Below are positions 48,205-60,570 of a stretch of DNA of 64,000 nucleotides, piece by piece. The stretch covers positions 1,098,543 to 1,162,542 of the forward strand of contig SCFE01000100.1 in the NCBI GenBank assembly GCA_004352715.1, read 5' to 3'. The position numbers and the translations under genes were made by a program. The stretch's first letter is position 1; the number at the start of each line of letters is the position of its first letter. The stretch is from Hofstenia miamia (taxonomy: Eukaryota > Xenacoelomorpha > Acoela). The notes below the pieces were generated by a model. That model did no database searches. It was not told where the DNA came from and worked only from the letters and a program-made list of their open reading frames with translations.

Positions 48205-51200
48205 TTAAGCTTTGAAATCCTTTCCCATCAATAGCAAAAGTAACAATTTTCAATATTATCAAAATTAAAACATGCCAAGAAAAGATAATCTTTTGCTATC
48301 AATGAAATAGAAGATATGAGAAAAATATAAATTGGATAGAAACAGCTGAAGATACTACAGTAGTAATTTTTACATAATAAATGGCATTTGAATTATTACA
48401 GCATTCGCTTTCGAATGGATAATCACAAAGTTTTCAAAATACCTTTAAGAATATAATTGCAAATTTTGAAATTATGGTATAGCAAAATCAGAAATATAAA
48501 TTAACAAAAGAAACATAGCCGATTCTTAGATTACTGAAATTTAAATTTAAGAATATGAAAGCAGTGTTTTGAGTCATTTTTTTTGTAAAAGCAACTTATT
48601 TAATTATTTGTCCCATCTTTGTAAAAACTCGTTATTCCTATGTATGTATATTTGATAAGAACGTTATAGAATATTTATCTAAATGTTTATTGCAATGAAC
48701 TACTATGGCGCTATTTCGTCAACAATGATAACATGATTTAATAAATATTTATATGGTGCTATGGCTTTCTCAGTTGGTTTTAATAGATTTAGCACTTCTG
48801 CCACTAGCAAAATTTGGTGTTTCATAAATGTGCATTTTATTAACTATGATCCAATTTGCTGGTTGACAAGGACTGTCATTGGAGCCAAATCAATGAGTTT
48901 CATTCAATAGAGTAAAGCCAGAATAAGTATGCTTCATTTTATGAACAAAATATTAAACATTGCTCACACAGCATCATGCCTTTTAAAGTAGCAAAGGTAA
49001 TTGCTTAGAATGGCATATAAAACTCATTCATAATGCTTAGGTGAATGTAAATTCAAATTAACCGTATCATAAACTGGCATATGTGTGTAGAACTTACTAA
49101 AAAACAATAATAATTACTTTCAGGATCTTTAAGGGATAGCACAATCGTACTCATAGTTTTTGAACTCAATTTAACATTTATTAATTAGATCAACTTTAAC
49201 ATACACTTCAAACGTTTGGTTACCTAGTAAACAAGATTTTCTAAAATTAGAGAACTTCCAAAAACGTTGTACAAAATCGCTAGTAAACAATGATAACTAT
49301 ATAAACAGACTTTTAAAAAATTCATGTTCTTTCCTTATCCTTATATCGGGAATACTTGGATTTGTGTCTCTTTAACAAACTTTTAACTGGTAATTACAAT
49401 TTAAATCTTTCTTGATTTATTTCATTCTATTCTCCTGGTGTTAAAGGTCTTCGTTCATCAATGCACTTACTGTTTAAGAATGCTCCCATAAATAAATGTA
49501 AGTCTCTTCAAAACTATTTGTTCAAATTGTTCCCTTGGCAAATTATATGCATTTGTCATCAAATATAAACCTTTTTCACAAAACAAATTCAGTTAAACAA
49601 TCACTGCAAAAATTATATTGGAACTATTTTGTTAATTCTTACAAACTTGAAAACAACTGCACAGTGCCCACATCATTTGATATGTCGTTGTCCCTCATGC
49701 AGTGCATTTAATTCAACTAATAGTTTTTATTAATCATTTTTATTATTATTTTATTTTGTGCTCGTATTTTACAAGATTAAGTCTATAAATAAATAAATAA
49801 ATAAATAAATAAATATTAGTTTGCATAGTTTATAAATAGTACCTATGCTATATACATATTGCAATATTATGTACACATATTCAAGCTAGGCTAAAAGTTA
49901 TGATTAAAAAATAAATGTCAAAAGAGACATAATCACAATAAAAAATTTAAAAAAATTCATTTTGTGTTCTTAGAAATATATATTAAATCAAATTTCTTTT
50001 AAGACTTGGCGCTTCCTATATTTTTGGAGAAGTCACTTACTGCAAAGCATTATCATTATCAACCTGCTAAAACTATTATTTAACTGTTTTTAGAAACAGG
50101 TTGATATTTGATGAAAGATTATTTTGCAAAAAATTTGAGCACAGTTTGACCAAAGGGTGGAAGCGAGCCCTGGTTTGTTTTATATTTTATTATGGCATGT
50201 TTTGTTGTTTGTCTTTAAGCGCATACAATCTGCATGCACTTAAAAATTTTTGTTTAGGGTGGTCTTATTTTCAAGTTCATTTAATGGTTTTCTACATAAC
50301 CGGATATGGTCCATAATTCTTTTTTATTTTTATTATCAAGTTGATAAAAACTATAATATACAATGTCACAAAAAATTGAGTTCTTATTCGAGGCTGCATA
50401 AATTTTCAAATATTTACAATCATGACTGCATGTAAAAGTATATGTCTCCACTTATCCCGAGACATTTTTTGTGTAGACCCAAGATATGAAATATAACTCT
50501 TTCTGCGATTTGAAACGTACCATATTTCAAATGTTTATACGAGACACGTTTCTTAAGATAATTGGAGACATACTGTTCTAATGTTACATGTAGAGGTATT
50601 TATGGCAAAATTCTCTCTTTAGCATTACATTTGAGTAGCCAACATAAAAAATTATAATCGCTTATGAAGCTAATGTCAATTAAATTTCAAATTACATATT
50701 TCAAAATTCTGTTAGTAGAAGTAGTAGTAATAAACAACAATAAAAAATGACGAATAAATATAAATATATTCACTATCCATAGCGAAACTGTGGTTTTTGG
50801 GGCATATGCAGACCGATAATATGAACAGGTATTACCACTATTATATTACTAAATCCATTTATTCTGAGCCGAACATGTTTTAGTGAACTTATTGTAGCAT
50901 AATCCATAAAAGAACAAAGAAAGAAGAAAAGTAACCAAGATCGAATATCAATTTAACATAAAACTTATTCATATTACTTTTGTACTTTTAATAGATAAGC
51001 ATCACGTCATTTTACTTGAAAATTTGTAAAGCAAGTATTTGCCGTTTAACTCTTTTGACAAATCACATGTGGACAATTAGCTCCAAGTTGATTTTAGAAA
51101 GCCGCCATTTGCACGCAGAAATATTCTACGTAGACGGCAGAAATAATATAGTGACAGGTAATTGTTTAGATACAAATATGTTTGCAGTAATTTTATATGA

Positions 51201-51312
51201 ATATGTATTAAGAGGAGCATTCAGTTGATGGAAAATATACTCCTTAGCAGTTTATCTATATTTATTTGGTTTGATTAATTATTAAATAATGTGCAGCTAA
51301 GCATTTCATGCA
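47750..51312. other. No recognisable gene
   Basis: AT-rich. (AT)n at about 48,152-48,200 with one ambiguous base at 48,170; (AAAT)n at about 49,787-49,814. Short frames at 50,101-50,435 and 51,016-51,228 have no recognisable motif; the latter contains an internal acAG|GTAA donor-like site but no supporting homology. Confidence 0.5.
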
Positions 51313-52190
51313 TGTAACGATCGACAGGCTGTTGCGAGGGGAAAATTAGTTAGTCCCTTGATCAATCGCATGCATCTAAGTTAGGTATACGAATAGGAGT
51401 TTTTATATCATGCTTAGCTACCGATCTTGCGTTGTTACATGTAGTAATAAATTCCCAATAAGGCGAGTCAGCCAAACCTAGGAATGATACTTATTTAGTA
51501 TCTTATTTTAGATCCAAATTTGTTACAACTACGAGACCTATAATGAGACCGATAATGACCGTGTTTATTTTATTATTGCATTGTTATTGATTGTATGTAT
51601 TTTATCTTTAGGTTAGGAAGCTGCTTTAGTTTGTAGATAGTTTTACTTTTTTTATTTTGTCGCAGCTAGTGTCATTCGTCGTTGATTATTATTTCTATTT
51701 TAAATGTAGAATAGGAAGCTGCTTTATTTATTAACTAGTTTTTATTAGCAGCTAGTGTCTTTGCATCTTTGCATATTAACTACGTTACTACTTACACATT
51801 ATTGAGTGTGAGCTATTAAGTCGAATTGTGACTGGTATTTATTATCACCAAGTAGTCAGGGTACACATAATAAAATTAGTCTTTGTGAGAATGAGCTGTT
51901 GCTGGAATTGGAATCCTTGGCATGGAGGATGGCTTCTCTGTGACCGGATATCGCTTCGGGCAGTGGCCCATCACCAACTGGAGTCTCTCTCATCTCTACC
52001 TAAATAGTAGTGGTTACTTGTATACTCGTGTGGATCTAAATGTAGTTTATTCTAAGTTCGAAGTATAAGAGACAACAAAGGTTCAACAAGATAGACATTA
52101 CCCCCCTAAGGGCAAACTGCTGGTCAGTGTTACTAAATACACACAAGTTAATGCACATCTAAGCCTGGGTGATGATTCTACATTATAACA
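51313..52190 (-). mobile_element. Possible solo LTR, about 880 bp
   Basis: Read on the minus strand the segment begins TGTTATAATGTAGAATCATC and ends GATCGTTACA, a TG...CA structure with short TGT/ACA ends. An AATAAA-like signal lies near 52,055 (minus). The composition is less AT-rich than the surroundings, and near 51,610-51,760 two related blocks (TAGGAAGCTGCTTTA...GCAGCTAGTGTC) repeat in tandem, as U3 regions often do. The 5-bp flanks (atgca, ccgat) do not match, and I see no primer-binding site or internal coding region. Tentative. Confidence 0.3.
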
Positions 52191-53646
52191 CCGATTTTGG
52201 TCTGTTTGAATACTATACAATAGTGAGCAGAGAATATCCAAATTTTAATTTAAGAATTGAGTTTGATAGATATACCAGGGCTACTAGAGATATGGTATAA
52301 TAGTACACTCATGACGAAACAAAATAGTTTACTGTGGATAGAATGTATTAATTGTACAGTTTACAGTTTCAAACATTTCACAGGTTTTTTAGAATATTTC
52401 TATATTCTTAAATCAATAGCTTGAATCTTGTGTAGTTAATAATCTGTGATTTATTGACAACAATATTGCGTTCTATCTGTGTTAGATATTTCATCATCTG
52501 AATTACAGATTCATCTAGATGAAGATATTAATGATAAGGGATGCATTAAAATTTGAATTTTCATCGAACATTTCGGTCATATTTCTTTTATTATGTTCAG
52601 CGGAGTTCAAGATTTCTTCTGGCGTTTTCATAATAGTTTACCTGAAATTCAGTAAATCCTTGGTTAAGCTTTGTATTTGGCTAAGGCGAAATACCGCATT
52701 CAAATGTATCTATTCAGGTTATAGGATCAAAATGAAAGACGTCACCGTAGATTGAAAAGACTATAACAGTTCACATATAAAAGGTTGACATTAACGATGT
52801 TACACTAATGGGATTAAAGTAATTAGGTTGAAAAATTTTATATACGGATGTCTTCCTCTTTTGGGTTCTGCAGGACCACAGATTTTAGAATATTTCTAAT
52901 AATTTTTACCATTTGTAGCTCAAATAGAATCACGACATTTCATCAAACCGATAAGTGCTTCACCAAATCTATTGGGAATTAAACCAAAAGAGTTCCTATA
53001 TCACAGACACAGAACCCTACTTCCTTAAAGTAGCATCTTAAGATCTTCTAAACGAAGTCTGTTCTCATCGTTTCTATCCACATGAGCTAACTTTTATCTA
53101 TTAGTAAGGGAAGTTTGCTCAATTTCACGATCTTCTGAACAGAATTCAATTTTCAAAATTCAAAGTGATACAACTAAGCAAAAAATTACCAATGGAAAAT
53201 AGGTAGTTAAAGTGTTCGCATGCCGCACAAGGAATTCGACAACATCGTTATGCGTTATTTATCGTTTGATGAAATGATTTCCCCAAGTGTTTTTACAAAT
53301 ACTAGATACCACAATATCTAACAAGAAATTTAACTCATTTTTTGAATTGTTGCATCATTTTATACAAATTATTTGGCATTTTGAGAAAAATGCACTCTCA
53401 TTAATAATTGATTAATATTTGCAATTTTTACAAAAAAAATTAATGGAATCCGGCTCTGCCCATTTATATTTATGCGAATTTGACCCGTTTTAGACTAGTT
53501 TTATGATACTTTTCAACAAAATCCACAAAAATTTTTGATTTGCTACTCTAAAATCTATGCAATAAAATTGAAAATCCTAAATTGAGTCTTAAAGGAGTAC
53601 AAGATAGCTATGTACATTTAAGTTATATTTTTCAAAGCTTTCTTTG
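52191..53646. other. No recognisable gene
   Basis: AT-rich DNA. A 78-codon plus-strand frame at 52,519-52,755 has hydrophobic segments but no recognisable domain. Confidence 0.5.
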
Positions 53647-53828
53647 TGTATATATATATATATATATATANNNNNNNNNNNNNNNNNNNNNNNNNNNNNN
53701 NNNNNNNNNNNNNNNNNNNNNNNNNNNNNNNNNNNNNNNNNNNNNNNNNNNNNNNNNNNNNNNNNNNNNNNNNNNNNNNNNNNNNNNNNNNNNNNNNNNN
53801 NNNNNNNNNNNNNNNNNNNNNNNNTCTT

Positions 53829-53862
<34 letters not shown>
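53647..53862. repeat. (AT)n microsatellite enclosing a 154-base gap
   Basis: (AT)n at 53,647-53,670 and 53,833-53,862 around a gap at 53,671-53,824. The phrase tctttgtgtatatat occurs on both sides, suggesting the gap bridges two reads of one locus. Confidence 0.85.
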
Positions 53863-53868
<6 letters not shown>

Positions 53869-55035
53869 CATTCATTGCATTTATGTTAACTTACCTGCGC
53901 TGTTGCGTAATAGTCAGTTTTTTAACTTGCGCCCAATTTTTTCAGCACCATTTTTTACAATCCCTCGACCTAAGCTCGTCCCTACCTGAACGACCCATCT
54001 CCATCCTTGCATTTTTACCACGTGTTCCATTTAAATACATGCCATTTTGATGTATGGTTCGCAAATACACTTGCAGCTCAGCCCAAACCAGCCCCCCCTT
54101 ATTCTACCTAACCCAACTATGTTTCTGTAATAAGGTTCTAGTGTTAAGGAAAAGGTAGGTTTACCTAAATGATCTCAAATTATGAAGTGAATTATGAAAA
54201 CCATCGCACTGAATTCCAGAGAAAGTTTCTGTGCCGGACATGTTGGAATCATTCAATTCAATAATAGAAAAGTAATAATTTTGCTGCTAGGGCTAGCTAT
54301 TGACTACACAACGTTATAATTTTATTAATTAGCATTTATTGCTATCATATTTTCAGTGTTAACCATATTTTTAAGTTTTGCAGATTTATTTAGCGGAAAC
54401 TAGAAAATATTTTTTCGAAATTCTCATATGAATGGTATTGAAGCGAAAATGGTTTTTCGAAGCGAAGGCAAGAGAAAGAGAAAAATGTGTGCCACGTCAC
54501 TAGCTACCGAAATTGTTTAATTGACAATAATAAAACAGTTCTGTTAACAAATTTTAACGTTTATATATATATATATATATATAGTTATTTTTACCAATCT
54601 GTTAACAAATTTGTTAAACCAGATTTCAACCCGAATTTAATTAATCCTCAAGTATAAAATTTATTAAAATCAGAGTTCACTAAATGTGTATTTAAAATTA
54701 AATTTTTTTGATGTTTAGAAAAACAATTTAGTATTTCTAGGGCTTCTATGGCGTCAAGTCCACAAAAAGAGAAGGCTCGCTCCGATCGACAAGGTGCCTC
54801 TTTAAAAACAGATCGACATGAAAATCTTTTTATTTCAGAAGATAATTCATTCATGATAAACTGAAATATTAGCAGATGCACGAAAAAATATTTATCAATC
54901 CTAAACCATAAATTATCTTGTTGCCATTATAACACGCTGGATACGAGTTAGTTCTTTTTAATCCAACATAATTGTTCTGTAAACAATCTAACACCAAGTT
55001 AAAATGTCCTCGGAATAACACACATTTAAATTACC

Positions 55036-55039
<4 letters not shown>
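53863..55039. other. No recognisable gene; (AT)n at 54,561-54,583
   Basis: AT-rich sequence with short unassigned frames. The minus-strand frame at 54,648-54,881 (77 codons) has no recognisable motif. Confidence 0.5.
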
Positions 55040-55071
<32 letters not shown>

Positions 55072-55787
55072 NNNNNNNNNNNNNNNNNNNNNNNNNNNNN
55101 NNNNNNNNNNNNNNNNNNNNNNNNNNNNNNNNNNNNNNNNNNNNNNNNNNNNNNNNNNNNNNNNNNNNNNNNNNNNNNNNNNNNNNNNNNNNNNNNNNNN
55201 NNNNNNNNNNNNNNNNNNNNNNNNNNNNNNNNNNNNNNNNNNNNNNNNNNNNNNNNNNNNNNNNNNNNNNNNNNNNNNNNNNNNNNNNNNNNNNNNNNNN
55301 NNNNNNNNNNNNNNNNNNNNNNNNNNNNNNNNNNNNNNNNNNNNNNNNNNNNNNNNNNNNNNNNNNNNNNNNNNNNNNNNNNNNNNNNNNNNNNNNNNNN
55401 NNNNNNNNNNNNNNNNNNNNNNNNNNNNNNNNNNNNNNNNNNNNNNNNNNNNNNNNNNNNNNNNNNNNNNNNNNNNNNNNNNNNNNNNNNNNNNNNNNNN
55501 NNNNNNNNNNNNNNNNNNNNNNNNNNNNNNNNNNNNNNNNNNNNNNNNNNNNNNNNNNNNNNNNNNNNNNNNNNNNNNNNNNNNNNNNNNNNNNNNNNNN
55601 NNNNNNNNNNNNNNNNNNNNNNNNNNNNNNNNNNNNNNNNNNNNNNNNNNNNNNNNNNNNNNNNNNNNNNNNNNNNNNNNNNNNNNNNNNNNNNNNNNNN
55701 NNNNNNNNNNNNNNNNNNNNNNNNNNNNNNNNNNNNNNNNNNNNNNNNNNNNNNNNNNNNNNNNNNNNNNNNNNNNNNNNNNNNNNN
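55040..55787. repeat. (AT)n microsatellite and gap
   Basis: (AT)n at 55,040-55,071, followed by an unsequenced gap at 55,072-55,787. The 5' half of the Tc1 element to the right must lie in this gap. Confidence 0.85.
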
Positions 55788-56542
55788 AATACCAACACTA
55801 CACCCCTGAGCTGTGGCATCAAGTAATGTTTAGTGACGAATCCAAGATTTGCCACCAAAAAACCAAAGATTCAACAGACATTACCCGAAACAAACTGTCC
55901 ACTCAGCACCTTCTGTGATGATTTGGCGTGCTATAATTGCGAATGGGCGTGCTGGTCTGCATTTTGTTCCTCACGAGACAGTCACAGCGAAGGCCTACCT
56001 CAAAATAATTCAAGAGAATGTTCCCATGTTTATGCAGCTTCGCGGAACATCTGTACTACAACAAGATGGTGCTCCTTGCTACAGCGCCAAAGTTTTGAGA
56101 CAGTGCATTGCATCACAAGACTTTCGGCTGCTTGAGAACTGGCCGGTAAACTCCCCAGACCTCAACGTCATAGAAAATTGCTGGCATCACATAAAAAACT
56201 GTCTGAGGAAGCGCCAATGCACATCAGTAGACGATCTGAAGGAGCAAATTAAAGTGGTATAGTGTACAGAGATTACTGATAATTATAATTATCAGTACGT
56301 ATCTACAATAATTATTGTACAAAGCTGGTAGAGTCAATGTCAAATCGCATTGTTGCATGTTTGGCCAATAATGGCGAACATACAAAATATTAGTGAGTTT
56401 TTCTAAATTAACTATTTACTTTCTACACGGTGTTATCTATTGTTTCTACATTGTGTTATTATGTTGTTTCTACCTTGCGTTTTTTAGTGTAAAATACAAA
56501 AATTTCTAAATTTGGAAAGTGTTCCCAAACTTTTAGCCAGTA

Positions 56543-56547
<5 letters not shown>
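55788..56547 (+). mobile_element. Tc1-like element (DD35E spacing), 3' half, inserted in a TA microsatellite
   Basis: The transposase part contains VMFSDESKI (first Asp, about 55,828). After a frameshift come PKNQRFNRHYPKQTV, APSVMIWRAI, and LQQDGAPCYSA (second Asp, about 56,064). NSPDLNVIENCWHHIK (about 56,150) carries the catalytic Glu, with 35 residues between second Asp and Glu. The frame now ends at TAG 56,260-56,262, where Trp would be expected. The original C-terminus ESMSNRIVACLANNGEHTKY is still readable and stops at TAG 56,391-56,393; a 29-bp insertion separates it. The 3' terminal repeat reads cttttagccagtactg (ending about 56,545), followed directly by (TA)n. Confidence 0.85.

Positions 56548-56575
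<28 letters not shown>
56546..56575. repeat. (TA)n microsatellite
   Basis: Pure (TA)n immediately outside the Tc1 3' end. Confidence 0.9.
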
Positions 56576-56578
<3 letters not shown>

Positions 56579-58403
56579 TGCTATAACCATAAATATTGTA
56601 AAATATATAGTTACATATTACATGTATGCTGTGCTGATGCTGATCCTCTTTTTTGTGCTATTTGTATTTTTTGAATAGATCGATGTAAATGCAAATTACG
56701 CATTTTTGCATAAATATAACAGGAAATTACAATAATTTAGAGATATATCATCATTATGACAAATATATTTGCCATTCTGTTTTATAAATGATTAATAATT
56801 TAATTAAGCTACATTAAATATTAATTTCAATGTATAACTGTATAGCACTACGAAGTGTTTTCTACTATAAAATTACATTGTATGATTCATATTATTTCCT
56901 TGCATGCGAGTTGCATTAATTGATGAATTATTAAAATGTATATTTATTAACAATGTTCATATAAATAGTCGCTGAATCATCAGTTTGTAATCTATGGCTT
57001 TAATGTGAACTCTACACTATTAAGCCATGGCAAAAACTGAATACTTATTCGCGATGTTTGCAGTTGCATACCTATGCACCATTAAACTTTTGCTGTGTTT
57101 GGTTCATTCAATGAATCCACAAAATTGTGGCTATTACTTAGTATACATAATGGCATAGATTTTATCAGAACAGCTTGCACGAGGCATTGCCTTATGGGAG
57201 CATTAGGCTGTTATGTATTTAACATTCTACACTAAGTTCAACGTTTGTCAATACATTGAAATTACATTGTACTTCAAAGTTCCGTAACGGACAAACATCT
57301 GATTTCCCACGAAAATTATTAAATTTACACCTTATGGAATTATTGTCAATTAAAAAAAAATACCTGAATACTTTCGCAAATAATCTGACGTAATATTGTT
57401 TAGAAAACGTCAGAACTAAAATCGCGTTTTGAAAACTCCATTTGTTTGAAAAACATAAAATTGCTAAGTAACGGGACCAACAATCGAGTGTAACAGATGC
57501 ACACTTAAATTATGAAGAAAATATGATTTTTAAAATGCATGAAAAAAAACATATACATTCACTCCATACTAGTTTGCTCACAAGTGTAGTGCTTATATTA
57601 AGCCATTCGATTTGTGAAAATCGAATCATCTTACTTCATTATGGCTTGCAAAAAACATAGGCGAATGTGATAAATTTTCGAATTATTTATCCAAAAGATA
57701 ATTCTAATAGAATTTCAATAAAATAACAAAAATCCATTATCATTTTATCTAGAAATTGAGCAGTTATTTATATTTTCTTACCAAAAAATGAACTTTTTTG
57801 TAAATTGGTGGAAATCAATTTTTCATGTAGTTGACAATTTTATGGAATTAACCTTTTATATAATTGGAGGATGAGGAGATTGTACATGTGCATGTGGTTG
57901 GTTATTGCTATTACATGCTATATTATGAATCTTGAAAATAGCCATGAAATTTATTTAAAGCCCATAATCTAAAAGGGCCAACTTTGATAGAATCAAATGA
58001 ATATTTTCGTTCGACGCGAACTCAACCCGTTTAGTTTTCAAAAAAAGAACCCCAAACCGAACTGAACACGATTCGAACTCTGTAATGTACACGAAGCCTC
58101 AAATAGGTCAGATAAGAGCTTACTATTCTGAATATGGTCTATATCATATGTTTCCTATTACAGAGGGCATTTGAATAGTTCTAAGGCAAGCGCAAATACA
58201 TTTAATTAGAAAAACATAATGAAGCATCAGCTTAAAACTCATTCGTTTATTCACAAAAATTAATTCCCATACATGCAGATACTCAAAAAATACAACGTCC
58301 TCTTTCAAACAATGATGACGGATGTCTTTTGTTGATGTTATATAATAAATGTAATATTCCAAAAGCTCCAGTATCAAGATTTAAACAAATGAGTACTTTT
58401 GCC
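56576..58403. other. No recognisable gene
   Basis: AT-rich. A locally less AT-rich patch at 57,995-58,080 (ttcgacgcgaactcaacccg and related) may be an old repeat fragment but has no visible termini. Confidence 0.5.
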
Positions 58404-60570
58404 AACAACGAAAATATAAGGAAACTGTACATTAAATCCAGCTGTTGCATTAAATCCGCATTTGCTTGTGACATTCTACAATGAAATGATAAATGACAAA
58501 CCATTTAGGAATCATATTTAAAAAAAATTCAAAAAGAACAGCCTGAGTTTTTGCTAAAATTGGATTTTTACTATATTTAGTGAAAAGAGGATAAGTGGGC
58601 AAATTTTATAGGTATAATCTTGCATTTAGAACAAGACTTTAGATGACGATGGTGATTTATTAAGCAAACATGAAATCAAATACTTCGGGTTTGGCTTCGT
58701 CATTTCAAAATCTCTGATTTCAATACTTTCAAATTTGATCTATTGATTACTAAGCTTCAAGCATTATAACTCTTCTCAACACAGTATTATTATAATAACT
58801 ATAATTATCCGTCTCACAACTTGACGTTGTTGTGAATCTCAGCTCTGGCAACTCATCAGTTTCTAAGGAGTTTGAGAGCTCACCTAGAAATTTAGGTGTT
58901 CCTAATAACGCTCCCTTTTGTACTACTGCTCCCTTCATTTTGTTAATGCTGATGACTTGACGTTCCCCGTACTTTTTCTTATTGTTTCTAGTGCCATAAC
59001 TACTATACTACATCAACCAACTGTCTTCATTTTCTACAGTCTCTTTATTTCGTAAACCAATTCCTCATTATTGTCCATCTTATCTTTTTCTTTGCTGTTA
59101 CATTTCAGTTCTTTGAAACTGTTATGTCTATCACTCTTTTATTTGAATGCTTCAATCATCTTGTCCATTTGTATGCTGAAATCCTATGGTATCTTTGCTC
59201 TCCCATTCACTATGAATATCTGTTTCTCATACTTTTGTTCGAATTCATGCTGTTTACTTAAGCCTGCACCTTGCTATTCGATAATTTACTGTTTCCAGCT
59301 CTTTCTTACATAGACTGCATTTGAAACTTCCATCAGCTCTTCTGTCCAAAGGTTTCTTCACCTTGTTAGTAGTGACTGCTTTGCTTCTAATCTGTCATTG
59401 TTAATGCTTATCTTTCTTGCTTTAGTGCTGCCTTCCTAAGCATATTGTTAGTTTCTCTGCTGCAGCTTTCGGTATTCTAGTATTTCCATGCATTATCTTC
59501 TACCTATATCGTGATTGTCCCTCTGTAACTATTCTACTCCTGGTAAAATTTCCTTACATCTATTGTAATTTTTCTCACCCTCTTAGTATATTAGTCAAGC
59601 TCCTTTGCATTTTATATTTCTCTTTGCTGTTACATTTCAGTTCTTTGAAACTGTTATGGCTATCACTCTTTTATTTGAATGCTTCAATCATCTTGTACAT
59701 CTGTATGCTGAAATCCTATGGTATCTTTGCTCTCCCATTCACTATGAATATCTGTTTCTCATACTTTTGTTCGAATTCATGCTGTTTACTTAAGCCTGCA
59801 CCTTGCTATTCGATAATTTACTGTTTCCAGCTCTTTCTTACATAGACTGCATTTGAAACTTCCATCAGCTCTTCTGTCCAAAGGTTTCTTCACCTTGTTA
59901 GTAGTGACTGCTTTGCTTCTAATCTGTCATTGTTAATGCTTATCTTTCTTGCTTTAGTGCTGCCTTCCTAAGCATATTGTTACTTTATCTCTGCTGCAGC
60001 TTTCGGTATTCTAGTATTTCCATGCATTATCTTCTACCTATATCGTGATTGTCCCTCTGTAACTATTCTACTCCTGGTAAAATTTCCTTACATCTATTGT
60101 AATTTTTCTCACCCTCTTAGTATATGAGTCAAGCTCCTTTGCATTTCGCATTGCTATTTCTGAAGAACATGCCACGTATTTAACGGCCATTCATATTCAC
60201 TTCTGTAGAACCTTCTTACTTTCTTTTAATATCCTCTCTTTCGTCTTACCTACATTTTTTTCACTATCGGTTCTATTCTTTCTATCACTAATAAGTACTT
60301 GCATTCTTCTTTGATGCCATCAATTATTCTCTCAACTCAATTCCTTACTCTCTCTATACTACTAACCACTGATCGATATGGCTGTTGCACACTTAGCTAA
60401 TTCAAGCGCTCTCCCATAATGTGCATTTACCTTCTCCAATGCATCTACCTGATTATAGAACATCTTCCTTGAACTAGCATACATCTTCAAATCAGTAATA
60501 TACCAAAAGTTACTCATTGCTCTACCATTCTTCTGTAATTTATACCTTATGGCTGTTTACTTCACCTTTC
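58404..60570 (-). mobile_element. R2-like LINE, 5'-truncated and rearranged
   Basis: Minus strand from about 60,570: YKLQKNGRAMSNFWYITDLKMYASSRKM, aligned with the YMDD region of the copy at 28,308 but with YMDD changed to YITD. LELAKCATAIS, ECKYLLVIER and the VLQK block follow. From about 60,147 to 59,090 the sequence consists of two direct copies of a 532-bp unit. Each unit contains the post-RT region and the cysteine knuckle (CSLCKKELETVNYRIARC). The last part (59,406-58,404) is the right arm of the inverted repeat shared with 38,363-39,403. Stops throughout; inactive. Confidence 0.75.
59090..60147. repeat. Tandem duplication, 2 x about 532 bp inside the LINE
   Basis: The phrase catttcagttctttgaaactg at 59,101 recurs at 59,633, and the similarity continues through tatcgtgattgtccctctgtaac and ctcaccctcttagtata to about 60,147, with few differences. 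Confidence 0.85.

Noticed and set aside
49787-49814. Repeat array that might suggest a CRISPR-like structure
   Set aside because: It is a simple AAAT microsatellite without spacers; no CRISPR is expected in this type of genome.
51016-51228. Possible exon with a GT donor site
   Set aside because: No homology recognised, no acceptor pairing, and the region is as AT-rich as its surroundings.
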